DNA of 64,000 bases from assembly GCA_017643395.1 (NCBI GenBank), contig JAEPNP010000001.1, forward strand, positions 2,028,189 to 2,092,188. The letters run 5' to 3'. Source of the DNA: Rhodothermales bacterium (GTDB lineage: Bacteria > Bacteroidota > Rhodothermia > Rhodothermales > UBA10348). Of this stretch, positions 34,578 through 44,317 are shown one piece after another. Each line of letters opens with the position of its first letter. The stretch's first letter is position 1. The notes below the pieces were generated by a model that ran no database searches, was not told where the DNA came from, and was given only the letters and a program-made list of their open reading frames with translations. A program made the translations under genes and the position numbers.

Positions 34578-35936
34578 TTAGAGGTCGAACACTACGTATT
34601 CAAGGGTTGATAGCGCGGTTCCGTCTTCGCCGAATCCGCCTATAACCAGTATTCGGGAAGCATCGACAATTGTTGCACCATGTAAATGCCGATTTCGAAT
34701 GGTTGCGAACTCGAAATCGAGGAAGCGCGACGTCGCGTCGTCAAACAGGTCCAGGGTACCCGAAAGAGTAGACTCCGCGTCTACAATGCCTCCGAGACGC
34801 AATACGCGACCTGGCGTGATCTGCACAGCCTCATGTTCGGTTCTCAGGGTGTTCGGCGGCTCAATGTCCTCGAAGGCAAGGCCGAGTGGGGATCGGGGGT
34901 CGAGCACAAAGTGATGCGTCTCCACCCCGTTGCCCAGGAAGAGCGCACCGGAGATGAGCTCTCGAGTCGCCGTTCCGGGCGGCTGTCGAGCCAGTGGTGT
35001 GGACGAATGGCCCGAAAGCGCCTCGATAAAGGGTCCAATGGCCGGGCTGAGAGCCTGCAAATGGTCGTCTATCAGTAGGAATGACCGGATGTCGCGTCTC
35101 ACGCCCAGCTCCGGAGCCGGATTGTAGCGTATATCGCCCGTTCCGCCGATCACGCTGACAACGATGCCGTCCTGAGAAGCAGCTACCAGTGCGGTGTGGT
35201 AGGCACGGCGGATTGGTGGGCCCGTCGTACCCAGTCGTATGATGGAGCCGTCCTGGGGGTCGTAGAGCTCCGCAGTCTCCACGAGATCGGAAACGTCGTC
35301 AAGCACCGTGTTGGATGCTCCGCCAAGGAACAGGATGCGTCCGTCCGGGAGCACCGAGGCCGTATGGCCGATGCGCGCGTGATGAAAGCGCACTCCGGAG
35401 TGACGTACCAGCGTGCTCCCAAACGGCAGCTCAAAAATGTCTGCTGAAACGTCTCCAGTTGTGCTCCCGGCGCCACCGGCCAGCAGGAGATCGCCATTCA
35501 GAAGGGGCGTCACGGTGTGGCCGCCTCGTGGATCGGACCAGGCGCTGGCGGCAGTTTCTACCCGGGTCGGCAGCACAAGCAGTTCGAGCGTATCGGTACT
35601 GGCAGTCTCTTCCGAGTCGAAGGTCTCGATGACCAGGCGATTGGCGCCGTTCTGGAGAATCACAGGAAGTCGCCACGATCCGTCTGACTGGCGCTCGAAA
35701 GGTCTTCCCCCGAGTTCGACACGATCTACCGCTCGGAAACTCTCCGCGCGAACAACCAGGTTTTGGTTGACCGTCTGGAGGACCAGATCAGGGTTCGGCT
35801 CGACAATCTCGATCTCGGGGACAGAGACTTCGACGAAGGGACGCTCGCAACCCGTGAAGAGCATTCCCCCTAGCACGCATAACCCCACCAGCCACCAGGC
35901 GGCCGGGCGAGATCGCCTCAGGAAACTGTTGCCCAT
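34578..35936 (-). CDS. Kelch-like beta-propeller lipoprotein
   Basis: A 452-residue protein with a lipoprotein signal peptide and lipobox LFTGC. Residues ~40-125 form an Ig-like or bacterial-surface beta domain; from ~135 to the end there are Kelch-type propeller blades (LLNGDLLLAGGAG, VLPDGRILFLGGAS, RVLRLGGIV, RILVIGGFG). The role is unknown; it may bind surface glycans or proteins. Codon use is slightly more AT-rich than in its neighbours. The TGA-overlap coupling common elsewhere is absent, so it probably has its own promoter in the 234-bp gap upstream. Confidence 0.8.
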   Translation of the reverse strand: MGNSFLRRSRPAAWWLVGLCVLGGMLFTGCERPFVEVSVPEIEIVEPNPDLVLQTVNQNLVVRAESFRAVDRVELGGRPFERQSDGSWRLPVILQNGANRLVIETFDSEETASTDTLELLVLPTRVETAASAWSDPRGGHTVTPLLNGDLLLAGGAGSTTGDVSADIFELPFGSTLVRHSGVRFHHARIGHTASVLPDGRILFLGGASNTVLDDVSDLVETAELYDPQDGSIIRLGTTGPPIRRAYHTALVAASQDGIVVSVIGGTGDIRYNPAPELGVRRDIRSFLLIDDHLQALSPAIGPFIEALSGHSSTPLARQPPGTATRELISGALFLGNGVETHHFVLDPRSPLGLAFEDIEPPNTLRTEHEAVQITPGRVLRLGGIVDAESTLSGTLDLFDDATSRFLDFEFATIRNRHLHGATIVDASRILVIGGFGEDGTALSTLEYVVFDL

Positions 35937-36032
35937 ATCGAACAGCCGGGAAGGGGAGTGGAAGGGATTGCCTTTAGGGTGAGTCGGGATGGCCCACAGC
36001 GGAAGACCATGCCGAAAGTACCGAGAAAGGCC

Positions 36033-36046
36033 TTCCGTTGACGGAA
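36033..36046. promoter_or_regulatory. operator-like palindrome upstream of the Kelch-like gene
   Basis: TTCCGT and ACGGAA flank a 2-bp centre (TG) to give a 14-bp palindrome about 100 bases upstream of the start at 35936, within the 234-bp gap downstream of truA. It could bind a dimeric regulator; no other copy was noticed in the window. Confidence 0.25.
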
Positions 36047-36170
36047 AAGATGACCGAATTGCACAGCGACTGCGGCCGGGCCGAGTGGCAGTTCGTTCCC
36101 GTACGCACGGAGCACCTGAGCGGGTTCGGCAACGAGCGTCGGCGCGAATCGCCTCGAGCCGTCCTCGCAG

Positions 36171-36962
36171 TCAGTCGGCATTCCCGGCGTCGGCGGAAGT
36201 CGCTTCCGATGTCGGGGCCAGCAGTTCCGGCGGATAGTGCACCGTTTCCAGGCTCAGGCCGTACGCCGGTGCCGCCGGTCCGGCCACACGCCGATCCCTG
36301 GCCGCAAGAACTCGCGGAACGTCGTCCACGGGCCGCTTGCCGGCACCGATTTCCAGCAGGGTGCCGACCAACGCTCGCACCATTCCGTGGAGAAAACGGT
36401 CGGCCGAGACCACGAAATCAAAAGCCCCAGGCTCGGCAGCTGATTCCCACCCTGCGCGGCTCACCGCACAAACACGGTTGGTGGTTTCGGAGCTCGTCCT
36501 GCAGAAACTGGAATAATCATCTCTTGTGATCAGGTCCGCCGCGGCCTGGTTCATCCGTGCGATGTCCGGTGCAGGACGCACGAACACGCGGGAGGTCCGG
36601 GAAAGCGCAATCGGAAGGGTTGAGATGCGATAGCGGTAGCTCCGGAGCACGGCCGAGTAGCGCGCATGGAAATCAGGATGTGCTCCGGCAATGTCCCTCA
36701 CCGCGATCGACCGCGGGAGCAGTCCATTGAGGTTGCCCATCAACCGGTCCGGGTCTACTGGGCCTGTGGTCTCGAAATGGGCCACCTGACCGGTAGCATG
36801 CACACCGGCGTCCGTCCTGCCGGAACCGGTTACAGGCACCCGCGTCCGCAGCGCTGTTGCAAGTGCGGCTTCAAGGGCCTCCTGAATTGTGGGCACGCCC
36901 GCCTGGACCTGCCAGCCGTGCCATCCAGAACCGTCGTACTCTATCGTGAGGCGATAGACCAT
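36171..36962 (-). CDS. truA: tRNA pseudouridine(38-40) synthase
   Basis: A 263-residue enzyme that isomerises U38-U40 in tRNA anticodon arms. It starts with MVYRLTIEYDGSGWHGWQVQ, has the catalytic Asp in GSGRTDAGVHA, and the SYRYRI, FVVSADRFLHGMVRALVG motifs. ATG 36962 is chosen; an upstream in-frame ATG adds 11 residues without family support and would overlap aroK. It diverges from aroK with only 15 bases between the two start codons. Confidence 0.95.
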   Translation of the reverse strand: MVYRLTIEYDGSGWHGWQVQAGVPTIQEALEAALATALRTRVPVTGSGRTDAGVHATGQVAHFETTGPVDPDRLMGNLNGLLPRSIAVRDIAGAHPDFHARYSAVLRSYRYRISTLPIALSRTSRVFVRPAPDIARMNQAAADLITRDDYSSFCRTSSETTNRVCAVSRAGWESAAEPGAFDFVVSADRFLHGMVRALVGTLLEIGAGKRPVDDVPRVLAARDRRVAGPAAPAYGLSLETVHYPPELLAPTSEATSADAGNAD

Positions 36963-36977
36963 GCATTGCCAGCATTG

Positions 36978-37538
36978 ATGACCAGAGGCGGACATACGCG
37001 CATATTCCTGACCGGTTTTATGGGCTGTGGCAAGTCAACACTTGGCCCGCGCGTGGCCACGTCGGCCGGATACTCCTTTCTCGACCTGGACCAGTACATC
37101 GTGGCGGAGCACGGCGCCGAGGTGGCCGATCTGTTTCGGGAGCATGGCGAGGCATGGTTTCGCGAGCAGGAGCACGACGCGCTTAGATACGCGTGCACAC
37201 TCGAACGCCACGTCATCGCCCTTGGTGGCGGAGCATTCGTCCCGCAACGGAACCGGGTGCTGATCGCCGGCTGCGGCGTCAGCGTATACCTGGATGTGCC
37301 CATCGGCATTCTTGCCGCAAGGTTGGCGGAGGCGCGTGTTCGAAGACCAATTCTGGAAGACGGCCAGGGCAACCGACTCAGGGGCGACGAACTGGTCACC
37401 CGCATCAGCGCACTCATTGAAGCACGGCTGCCGTCTTACCAGCAGGCCGACTTCGTCTTTCCGATTCCTACGCACGAGACGAAGGCGCGCATGAGTGAGG
37501 CGTTGCACGCGTTTCTGGTCGAACAGGGCGCCCTGTGA
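36978..37538 (+). CDS. aroK: shikimate kinase
   Basis: A 186-residue P-loop kinase that phosphorylates shikimate, two steps before chorismate. It has Walker A GFMGCGKST near residue 14, the shikimate-binding DLDQYI (the DxD region), FREHGEAWFRE, the GGGAF loop and the lid RRP. ATG 36978 is chosen because the P-loop then sits at the normal distance; the longer upstream frame is antisense to truA. It overlaps recQ as GTGA. Confidence 0.94.
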   Translation: MTRGGHTRIFLTGFMGCGKSTLGPRVATSAGYSFLDLDQYIVAEHGAEVADLFREHGEAWFREQEHDALRYACTLERHVIALGGGAFVPQRNRVLIAGCGVSVYLDVPIGILAARLAEARVRRPILEDGQGNRLRGDELVTRISALIEARLPSYQQADFVFPIPTHETKARMSEALHAFLVEQGAL

Positions 37539-39238
37539 CCTATCAACGAGAGCACGCCCTCTCGGTACTGCGCACCTACTGGGGCCACACCGGATTTCGC
37601 GCCGGCCAGGAAGCGGTGATTCGGGATGCGGTTGAAGGCCGGGACCTGCTGGCCGTATTGCCGACCGGGGGCGGAAAATCGCTGTGCTACCAGCTGCCTG
37701 CGTTGATGGGGGAAGGGACGACCCTGGTGATCTCTCCGTTGATTGCACTCATGCAGGATCAAGTCGAGGCGTTGAGATCCCGCGGCGTCCGGGCCGTCGC
37801 CATTCATGGAGGAATGTCGTTCCCGGAGCGGGAGCACGCATGGAACGAGGCGGAGCATGCTCCCATTTCCATTCTCATGTTATCTCCTGAGGCCATATCC
37901 GGAGACCTGTTTCAGGCGCGTGCGCCCAGGCTCGGAATCACGCGCGTCGCGGTCGATGAGGCGCACTGCATCTCCGAGTGGGGTCACGATTTCCGTCCTC
38001 ACTATCTGCGTATCCCGGAATCACTGACCTGTATAGGTTCGCCGCCCCTGGCAGCGTACACCGCGACGGCCCCGCCACGCGTACGGGATGAGATCATTGC
38101 TGCACTCTCGCTGAACGACTGCAGATCGCACGTGCTGCCCATCGACCGGCCGAACATCCATTGGGTCGTGCAGCGCACGGTCGACCTTTGGGGCGCCTGT
38201 CGCGATCGGTTGCAGACACACAAAGGAGCGACGGTGCTGTACGCCGGAACGCGCCGCAATGCGGAAGACTGGGCGCGTCGCCTGACGACAAACGGGATCC
38301 GGGCCGCAGCCTACCATGCGGGCATGTCTCCGGCTGAGCGCCAGAGCGTGCAGAACGCGTTTATGGCCAACGAGCTGCGGGTAGTCGCGGCGACTTCGGC
38401 CTTCGGCATGGGTATCGACAAACCGGATGTTCGCCTGGTGCTGCACACCATGCTGCCCACTTCCCTGGAGGCCTACTATCAGGAGGCGGGCCGGGCGGGG
38501 CGCGACGGCGACGACGCGCATGCGGTGATGATTGCCTCGCCCGCCGAAGACGATCGCCTGCGCCTCTGGGCCCGCAGTCAGTATCCGCCCGATGCGGTGA
38601 TCCGGGATGTTTACAGGGTGGCCCTCGACCTCGCTGCTGTGGGGACTGGGGAACGGCCCGAGGGCCATGTAACCGCAGACAGCGAAAGGCTGTCCGAAAT
38701 ACTGCGCATTCCGCGCGCTCAGGTCGATGCCGCTGTCGCCCTGCTGGAGGGCACGGGGCATTGGACGATCACATCAAGCCGCGGCAAAACTGCCGACATT
38801 TCCGGACTCGCCAGTCCCTCGGATCTGGCGGAAGCCGCACGTGCATACGACCCCGGACATCCGGCGCACCGGTTGATTACCGCCCTCATGCGCGCTCCTC
38901 GTGAGAGGGCGGAACTTCCGGTGCGTGAACTGGCCCGTCTGGCAGACCTCTCGGAGGAACGCACGTTCGAGGGGTTGCGCTTTCTGCACAAGCGTGGCCT
39001 GACCGGACGGGATTCCGGAGCGCAGGCCTTCAGACTGCAGCTTCTCAAGCCTCGCAGTGCAAAACCGGATTTCCAGGCGCAGCGGCTCAAACGTCTGCGC
39101 AAGAGGGCCGAAAGGCGGGCACAGGACGTGATCGCGTACGCGTCCGTGGCGAGCTGTCGGCGCCGCGTGCTCCGGGAGTACTTCGGAGAAAGAGCCCCAG
39201 GGTACTGCGGTTCGTGCGACAACTGCGTCTCCGGCTGA
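37535..39238 (+). CDS. recQ: RecQ-family ATP-dependent DNA helicase
   Basis: A 567-residue SF2 helicase. Motif 0 (FRAGQEAVI), motif I (PTGGGKS), Ia (ISPLIALMQDQV), II (DEAH), III-like (YTATAP), V (AFGMGIDKPDVR) and VI (YYQEAGRAGRDG) are present. A divergent RQC-type region ends in the zinc-binding cysteines (CRRR ... CGSCDNC). There is no HRDC domain, so it is shorter than E. coli RecQ (~610 residues). It unwinds DNA in recombination and fork repair. The GTG start overlaps the aroK stop. Confidence 0.93.
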   Translation: MTYQREHALSVLRTYWGHTGFRAGQEAVIRDAVEGRDLLAVLPTGGGKSLCYQLPALMGEGTTLVISPLIALMQDQVEALRSRGVRAVAIHGGMSFPEREHAWNEAEHAPISILMLSPEAISGDLFQARAPRLGITRVAVDEAHCISEWGHDFRPHYLRIPESLTCIGSPPLAAYTATAPPRVRDEIIAALSLNDCRSHVLPIDRPNIHWVVQRTVDLWGACRDRLQTHKGATVLYAGTRRNAEDWARRLTTNGIRAAAYHAGMSPAERQSVQNAFMANELRVVAATSAFGMGIDKPDVRLVLHTMLPTSLEAYYQEAGRAGRDGDDAHAVMIASPAEDDRLRLWARSQYPPDAVIRDVYRVALDLAAVGTGERPEGHVTADSERLSEILRIPRAQVDAAVALLEGTGHWTITSSRGKTADISGLASPSDLAEAARAYDPGHPAHRLITALMRAPRERAELPVRELARLADLSEERTFEGLRFLHKRGLTGRDSGAQAFRLQLLKPRSAKPDFQAQRLKRLRKRAERRAQDVIAYASVASCRRRVLREYFGERAPGYCGSCDNCVSG

Positions 39239-39245
39239 CCCCGGT

Positions 39246-39275
39246 CGCGGCCGGCGCTGGTCGGTGCCGGCCGCG
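39246..39275. terminator. GC-rich palindrome between convergent genes
   Basis: CGCGGCCGGC (39246-39255) and GCCGGCCGCG (39266-39275) form a perfect 10-bp stem with a 10-nt loop, 7 bases after recQ and before the end of the convergent DUF4296 gene. No T-run follows on either strand, so Rho-independent termination would be weak. A GACCCCGGTCGCGGCCG direct repeat (39237 and 39284) surrounds it. Confidence 0.4.
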
Positions 39276-39347
39276 TCGCCCCCGACCCCGGTCGCGGCCG
39301 AAGCGGCTCCCCGCAGGCGCCACCAGCGCCGAGCCCACGGGCGAGCC

Positions 39348-39668
39348 CTAGGGAGTCCGCTCCGCGTTCAGCCGGTCCAGCACCGAGTTGTACAGCGCGG
39401 TCAGCTCCTCAGGTCGCTCAACAAAACCGTCCATGGCGTTGCTGAACACGTCCTCGTCCAGTCCGTGATGCACAAGCACCGAATCCCGCAGGCCCACCGG
39501 CTCTCCCGGAAGTCGGGCGCGGGCATCGGCGAGGTGCAGGTCGGCAAGGACCTCAATCAGCAGGGAGTCCGAAACCACGATCTCGCGGGATGACTGCTCG
39601 GCACACCCGCCAAGCAGGAACGCCGCGAGGAGCAGAGCCCCGGTCAACCTGCGTGCATTTCCGCTCAC
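39348..39668 (-). CDS. DUF4296-family lipoprotein
   Basis: A 106-residue protein with lipobox LLGGC and the segment LIEVLADLHLADARARL typical of DUF4296, a family characteristic of Bacteroidota and relatives. The mature part is helical. Its function is unknown. The GTG start overlaps the stop of the DUF4837 gene as GTGA, so the two envelope proteins are probably made together. Confidence 0.85.
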   Translation of the reverse strand: MSGNARRLTGALLLAAFLLGGCAEQSSREIVVSDSLLIEVLADLHLADARARLPGEPVGLRDSVLVHHGLDEDVFSNAMDGFVERPEELTALYNSVLDRLNAERTP

Positions 39669-40813
39669 GGGACAGGGGCCTCTGCCGCAGGGGCGGGCAG
39701 CGGTTCCAACTCGGAGGCCGGCGCGTTGAGATCGTTCTCCGTCCTGAACGTGTAGGCAATCACCTCCATCTGCCGGAGGAATTCGCGCTTGGAGAAGCCG
39801 GGCGCAAAGACCATCCCGTCCATCACATAGGTGCGTCCGCTGACCTCGTCGTAGAAGGCATACAGCACAAAGGGACCACCCATGCCATACTGCACGATGC
39901 GACCGGAGTCATCCGGGCCGACCATGTGCCACAGGCCGCGCACTTCATAGCCGAATCGGCCCAGGAAGTCGATGTTCTGGCTTTCCAGCGGGCGGCGGTC
40001 GTCCACCGTCACATAGCCACCCAGATTGCCCTGCACATAGGCCTGCGTGAGTCGGTCCCGCACGGCCAACGCCCACTCCGGGTTCAGGTCCGCCGGGCTC
40101 AAATCATCCGTGTACCAGACAAAGAAACTGCGCCAGGAGTCAGAACTGACAATGCGCCGCATCCAGACGAAGTTCGTCGTGTCCATGGCCACCACGTAGT
40201 CGTGCTGGGCATTCACGGCGAAAGCGTGGTCGTTCATCAAGCGCTCCTCGACCTCGAACTGCCGTCCTTTCTCGAACATCGAGCGCTGCATGCGCAGCCG
40301 CGTCATGGTATTGAACGCGTGCAGCATGCCGTCCGAGTTCGCGCGCACGGCCCCGGCAATCGTCTCCACGTCCGGTCCAATCACGTAGTAGACCTGCTGT
40401 CCCTGCGCCCACTCGTCGGTGCGGCCGACAACGGCCACTGTGCCCTCCTCCACGGCCTCCAGCGCATCGCTCGCCAGCGTGCTGCGCATATACCGCGATT
40501 CCAGCGACAACGTGTCGGAAATCGGAGCAGCGAAGATCACATTCTTCTGCTTCTTTACGAGGTCGATCGAGCGCTGCGACACCAGTCCCAGCCGCCGCAG
40601 TTCGAACATGCGCTCCGGGGCCGGAAGCGTGCCGATGTAGGGAGCCAACTCGGTGCGCAGGGCATCGCCCAGCTCGCCGTTCCAGCTGGCCGAGTCCGTG
40701 ACGACCACAATCTCACCTTCCTTGCCCACGGCACGCGGGCGAATGTCTAGCGCCTCGCAACCCAGGCCGAAGGCGACCACCATCAGAAGAACGAGCGTGC
40801 GAATCATAGTCAT
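39665..40813 (-). CDS. DUF4837-family lipoprotein
   Basis: A 382-residue protein with an N-terminal lipoprotein-like signal (VVAFGLGC) and the DUF4837 layout (GEIVVVTDSASWNGELGDALR ... FAAPISDT ... YVMDGMVFAPGFSKREFLRQMEVI). The function is unknown; the family occurs almost only in Bacteroidota-like bacteria, commonly in the envelope. It follows trpA by 60 bases on the same strand, with a 5-bp CCGCG/CGCGG stem in the gap, so trp readthrough is possible. Confidence 0.85.
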   Translation of the reverse strand: MTMIRTLVLLMVVAFGLGCEALDIRPRAVGKEGEIVVVTDSASWNGELGDALRTELAPYIGTLPAPERMFELRRLGLVSQRSIDLVKKQKNVIFAAPISDTLSLESRYMRSTLASDALEAVEEGTVAVVGRTDEWAQGQQVYYVIGPDVETIAGAVRANSDGMLHAFNTMTRLRMQRSMFEKGRQFEVEERLMNDHAFAVNAQHDYVVAMDTTNFVWMRRIVSSDSWRSFFVWYTDDLSPADLNPEWALAVRDRLTQAYVQGNLGGYVTVDDRRPLESQNIDFLGRFGYEVRGLWHMVGPDDSGRIVQYGMGGPFVLYAFYDEVSGRTYVMDGMVFAPGFSKREFLRQMEVIAYTFRTENDLNAPASELEPLPAPAAEAPVP

Positions 40814-40873
40814 TCGATTTCAGATACCGCGCTCAATACGCGGCGGTGACGGCCTCGGTTGCCCGGGCCTGAT

Positions 40874-41689
40874 TCAGACCTGGCCGTGCTTCAGTCCGCG
40901 GACGAACCGGGCGATGCGGCCCTGCCGCTCCCCGGCGTCCAGCGACTCATCGCCGTAGACCTCTTCCACAAGCCGGATCACGGCAGAACCCACGATGAAT
41001 CCGTCCGTGTGGGCGGAGAGCTCCATGGCCGCCTCATGGGAGGAGATGCCGAAGCCTACAAGCAGCGGATTCCGGGTCACGAGCTCACGGGATCGTTTCA
41101 GGTATGCGTTGACGGCCTCGCGCTGTCCGTGGCCCGTGCCGGTCAGCCCGGTAATGGACACGGCGTACACGAATCCGCCGGACAGGCTGTCCACCTGCCT
41201 GACCCGGTCCTCCGGCGTATTGGGCGCGATGAGGTGCACGATGTCCATGCCGACGCGATCGGCATGCTCCGACACCAGCGCCCGTTCGGAAGGAGGGAGG
41301 TCAGGCAAGATCAGCCCGTCTACTCCACAAGAGGCCGCAGTGTCGAAAAAGTTGCTCAGTCCAAAGCGCAGCACCGGGTTCAGATACCCCATAAGGAGCA
41401 ACGGCGTATCGCTTTCGGCCCTGAATGCGCGCGCCGCCTCAAGGGTGGACTTCATCGATGCGCCCGCAGCCAGCGCCATTTCGCTCGACCGCTGAATGGG
41501 CAATCCCTCCGCCAGCGGATCGCTGAACGGCATGCCCAACTCAATGAAGTCCGCATCGCCCGCGTCGATGGCCCGCAGGACCTCGACCGTGACCTCCGGC
41601 CGCGGGAAGCCACTGGTCACAAAGATGCCCATGGCCCTCTTGCCGGCCGCGTTGGTGCGGCGGATGCGCTCGGTAATGCGTGAGGCCAT
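40874..41689 (-). CDS. trpA: tryptophan synthase alpha chain
   Basis: A 271-residue TIM barrel that cleaves indole-3-glycerol phosphate to indole and glyceraldehyde-3-phosphate. The catalytic Glu is in FIELGMPFSDP. In the following PLAEG the residue aligned to E. coli Asp60 (PLADG) is Glu, a conservative change at a catalytic position. GLILPDLP and FVYAVSITGLTGTG are present. It is the last gene of the trp operon and overlaps trpB by one base (TGATG). Confidence 0.95.
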   Translation of the reverse strand: MASRITERIRRTNAAGKRAMGIFVTSGFPRPEVTVEVLRAIDAGDADFIELGMPFSDPLAEGLPIQRSSEMALAAGASMKSTLEAARAFRAESDTPLLLMGYLNPVLRFGLSNFFDTAASCGVDGLILPDLPPSERALVSEHADRVGMDIVHLIAPNTPEDRVRQVDSLSGGFVYAVSITGLTGTGHGQREAVNAYLKRSRELVTRNPLLVGFGISSHEAAMELSAHTDGFIVGSAVIRLVEEVYGDESLDAGERQGRIARFVRGLKHGQV

Positions 41690-42870
41690 CAGAGGTATTT
41701 CGCGATCGTGCCCATGTCCTTGTCGCCTCGCCCGCTGCAGTTCAGTACCACGATCTCATCGGCAGTCATTTGCCTTGCGAGCTCCGGCAGGAATGCGATG
41801 GCGTGTGCAGTCTCCAGCGCCGGGATGATGCCTTCTGTGCGGGAAAGCAGGCGCACGCCCTCAAGGGCCTGCTCGTCGGTGGCCGACACATATGTCACGC
41901 GCCCTGAATCCTTCAGGTAGGCATGCTCCGGCCCTACGCCCGGATAATCGAGACCCGCCGACACCGAATGGGCCAGTTCCACCTGCCCGTCCGCATCCTG
42001 CAGCAGATAACTCAGTGCTCCGTGCAGCACGCCCGGCGCGCCTTTGGTCAACGTGGCGGCGTGCCGTCCGTCCAGGCCTTCCCCGGCTGCCTCCACGCCA
42101 TAGATCCGTACCGACGCATCGTCCAGGAACGGGTGGAAGAGCCCCATCGCATTGGAGCCGCCGCCGACACACGCCACGAGGGCATCCGGAAGGCGACCCT
42201 CGGCCTGCTCCAGCTGCTCCCGCGTCTCGATCCCGATTACCCGGTGGAAATCCCGAACCAGCATCGGGTACGGATGCGGGCCCACGACCGAACCGATGAT
42301 GTAGAACGTGTCGTGCGGGTTCGTGACCCAGTCCCGGATCGCCTCGTTCGTGGCGTCCTTCAGGGTCTGGCTACCGCTGGTGGCGGGTCGAACCTCAGCC
42401 CCCAGCAGCCGCATGCGCAGAACGTTCAGGTTCTGACGTTCGATGTCCTCCGCGCCCATGTACACCACGCACTGCATGCCGAACTTGGCGCAGACCGTGG
42501 CGGTCGCCACTCCGTGCTGCCCCGCGCCGGTCTCCGCAATGATGCGCGTCTTGCCCATCCGCCGCGCAAGAAGGATCTGGCCGATGGTATTGTTGATCTT
42601 GTGCGCACCCGTGTGGCACAGATCCTCGCGCTTCAGGTAGATCTTCGGACCACCAAGCGCGTCGGTCAGCCGGTCCGCGAAGGACAGCGGGGTGGGCCGG
42701 CCGACGTAGTCGTGCAGCAGACCGTCCAACTCTTGCTGGAACGCATCGTCCTGTCGCGCGGCATCGTAGGCCTCGACGAGCTCCTCGACCACAGGGACCA
42801 GGATCTCGGGCACGAACACGCCGCCGTAGTCGCCGAATCGGCCGGTTGAAGTAGGTACGGTTTCCATCAT
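41689..42870 (-). CDS. trpB: tryptophan synthase beta chain
   Basis: A 393-residue PLP enzyme that condenses indole with serine. It has [15 protein letters not shown] with the Schiff-base Lys (last K), [13 protein letters not shown], the GGGSNAMG phosphate-binding loop and the N-terminal [13 protein letters not shown]. It is a TrpB1-type sequence, expected to channel indole with TrpA. ATGA overlap with trpF. Confidence 0.97.
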   Translation of the reverse strand: MMETVPTSTGRFGDYGGVFVPEILVPVVEELVEAYDAARQDDAFQQELDGLLHDYVGRPTPLSFADRLTDALGGPKIYLKREDLCHTGAHKINNTIGQILLARRMGKTRIIAETGAGQHGVATATVCAKFGMQCVVYMGAEDIERQNLNVLRMRLLGAEVRPATSGSQTLKDATNEAIRDWVTNPHDTFYIIGSVVGPHPYPMLVRDFHRVIGIETREQLEQAEGRLPDALVACVGGGSNAMGLFHPFLDDASVRIYGVEAAGEGLDGRHAATLTKGAPGVLHGALSYLLQDADGQVELAHSVSAGLDYPGVGPEHAYLKDSGRVTYVSATDEQALEGVRLLSRTEGIIPALETAHAIAFLPELARQMTADEIVVLNCSGRGDKDMGTIAKYL

Positions 42871-43517
42871 GCTTCGGTGGCGTTGGCAGCCCGGACGGCT
42901 GCCGTGAACGCGTCGATCAGCTCAAAGTCCTTGCGGCCCGGCGCCTCCTCGACGCCGCTGGACGTATCGACCGCAAACGGGAGGCAGGTCCGGATGGCCT
43001 CTCCCACGTTGGTGGGCGTCAACCCGCCCGCCACGAACACCGGCAGCGGCAGATCCGGCACGATACTCCAGTCAAACGCCTGCCCGGATCCCCCGGACAA
43101 TCCGCCGCGAGCTGTGTCCAGCAGCAGATACTGCGCGGCGCCTTCGTAGCGCTCGGCCACAGCCATGAGTTCTTCGGGCGATGAGGCCGCGGCCGGCCCC
43201 GACCCGCCGATGTGTACAGCCTTGATCACGGGTTGCTCGACGAGGGCACAGGTCTCGGGCGCTTCGTTGCCGTGAAGCTGCACCAGATCAAACCCCGCCG
43301 TCTCTGTAGCCTCAGCGAGTTCGTCGGAGGGCACGTCCACAAACACGCCGACCGTTTCCGATCCGTACAGCCATTCCTTGATGTCCCGCGCCAACTCCGC
43401 AGACACAAACCGCGGACTGCCCGGGTGCAGAATGAACCCGAGGTAGTCGGCTCCGGCGCCCGCCGCGTAGCGTGCGTCCGCCAGGTTGGTGATGCCGCAG
43501 ATCTTGATGCGGGTCAT
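42867..43517 (-). CDS. trpF: phosphoribosylanthranilate isomerase
   Basis: A 216-residue TIM barrel performing the Amadori rearrangement of PRA to CdRP. The start [11 protein letters not shown] carries the catalytic Cys; [15 protein letters not shown] and a late conserved Asp in the DTSSGVE motif are present. It is a separate gene and not fused to trpC as in E. coli. It overlaps both neighbours by 4 bases. Confidence 0.96.
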   Translation of the reverse strand: MTRIKICGITNLADARYAAGAGADYLGFILHPGSPRFVSAELARDIKEWLYGSETVGVFVDVPSDELAEATETAGFDLVQLHGNEAPETCALVEQPVIKAVHIGGSGPAAASSPEELMAVAERYEGAAQYLLLDTARGGLSGGSGQAFDWSIVPDLPLPVFVAGGLTPTNVGEAIRTCLPFAVDTSSGVEEAPGRKDFELIDAFTAAVRAANATEA

Positions 43518-44317
43518 CCTGCTCGTTCGGTCAACAGTTGGTGGGTTTGTTCGCGCAGATCCTTCAGCGCCTGACCGGGGTGCTCGGCCCGCATGAACGT
43601 CTCGCCGATCAGCACGGCATCGATCCCGGCTTCAGCCACGACCGCCAGGTCGTCGGCCGTACGAAGGCCGCTCTCGGCCACCCGCACGGTGCCGTCCGGC
43701 ACGTGGGCAAGCACACGTGGCGCGTGCATGCGGTCCACTTCAAAAGTCCGCAGGTCGCGGTTGTTCACGCCGATTATCTCACAGAGGTCGAAGTCCACGC
43801 GATCCAGCTCGGACTCCTCATACAACTCGACCAGGCAGTCCAGCTCCAGCTCCCGTGCGGCCTGCATCAGGTCGGTCAGGTGGTGCCGGTCCAGCACGGT
43901 GGCGATCAGCAGCACGGCGTCGGCCCCGAACGCGCGCGCCTCAAACAGCTGGTAGTCCTCGACAATGAAGTCCTTCCTGAGCAGTGGCAGCTCGCATCGG
44001 TAGCGCGCCTCGGCGAGGTCATCGAGCGAGCCCAGGAATCGCAGATTCTCGGTCAGCACGGACATCGCGCTGGCTCCTGCCTCCTGATACATCTCCGCAA
44101 TTGCCCCCGGCTCGAACGCCTCGCGAATGACGCCCTGGGAGGGTGACGCCTTCTTGGCCTCCGCAATGACGGAGAGCCCATCGCCCCGGAGAGCCTCAGC
44201 CAGAGAGCGCCGCTCAGCACGGAAGCGCGACTCCAGCTCGGCCATGCCGACCTGCTTCCTGCGCGATGCGGCCTCTGCCCGCGCACCGGCCACGAGTTCA
44301 TCCAGGATCGTCGCCAT
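43514..44317 (-). CDS. trpC: indole-3-glycerol phosphate synthase
   Basis: A 267-residue TIM barrel for CdRP decarboxylation and ring closure. It has SVIAEAKKASPSQG, LRFLGSLDDL, LLRKDFIVEDYQ and IGVNNRDLRTFEVD. The ATG shares one base with the trpD stop (TAATG). The family length is normal. Confidence 0.96.
   Translation of the reverse strand: MATILDELVAGARAEAASRRKQVGMAELESRFRAERRSLAEALRGDGLSVIAEAKKASPSQGVIREAFEPGAIAEMYQEAGASAMSVLTENLRFLGSLDDLAEARYRCELPLLRKDFIVEDYQLFEARAFGADAVLLIATVLDRHHLTDLMQAARELELDCLVELYEESELDRVDFDLCEIIGVNNRDLRTFEVDRMHAPRVLAHVPDGTVRVAESGLRTADDLAVVAEAGIDAVLIGETFMRAEHPGQALKDLREQTHQLLTERAG

Noticed and set aside
39246..39275. Full Rho-independent terminator after recQ
   Set aside because: The stem is perfect but lacks a T-run on either strand, so it is listed only as a low-confidence terminator-like palindrome.
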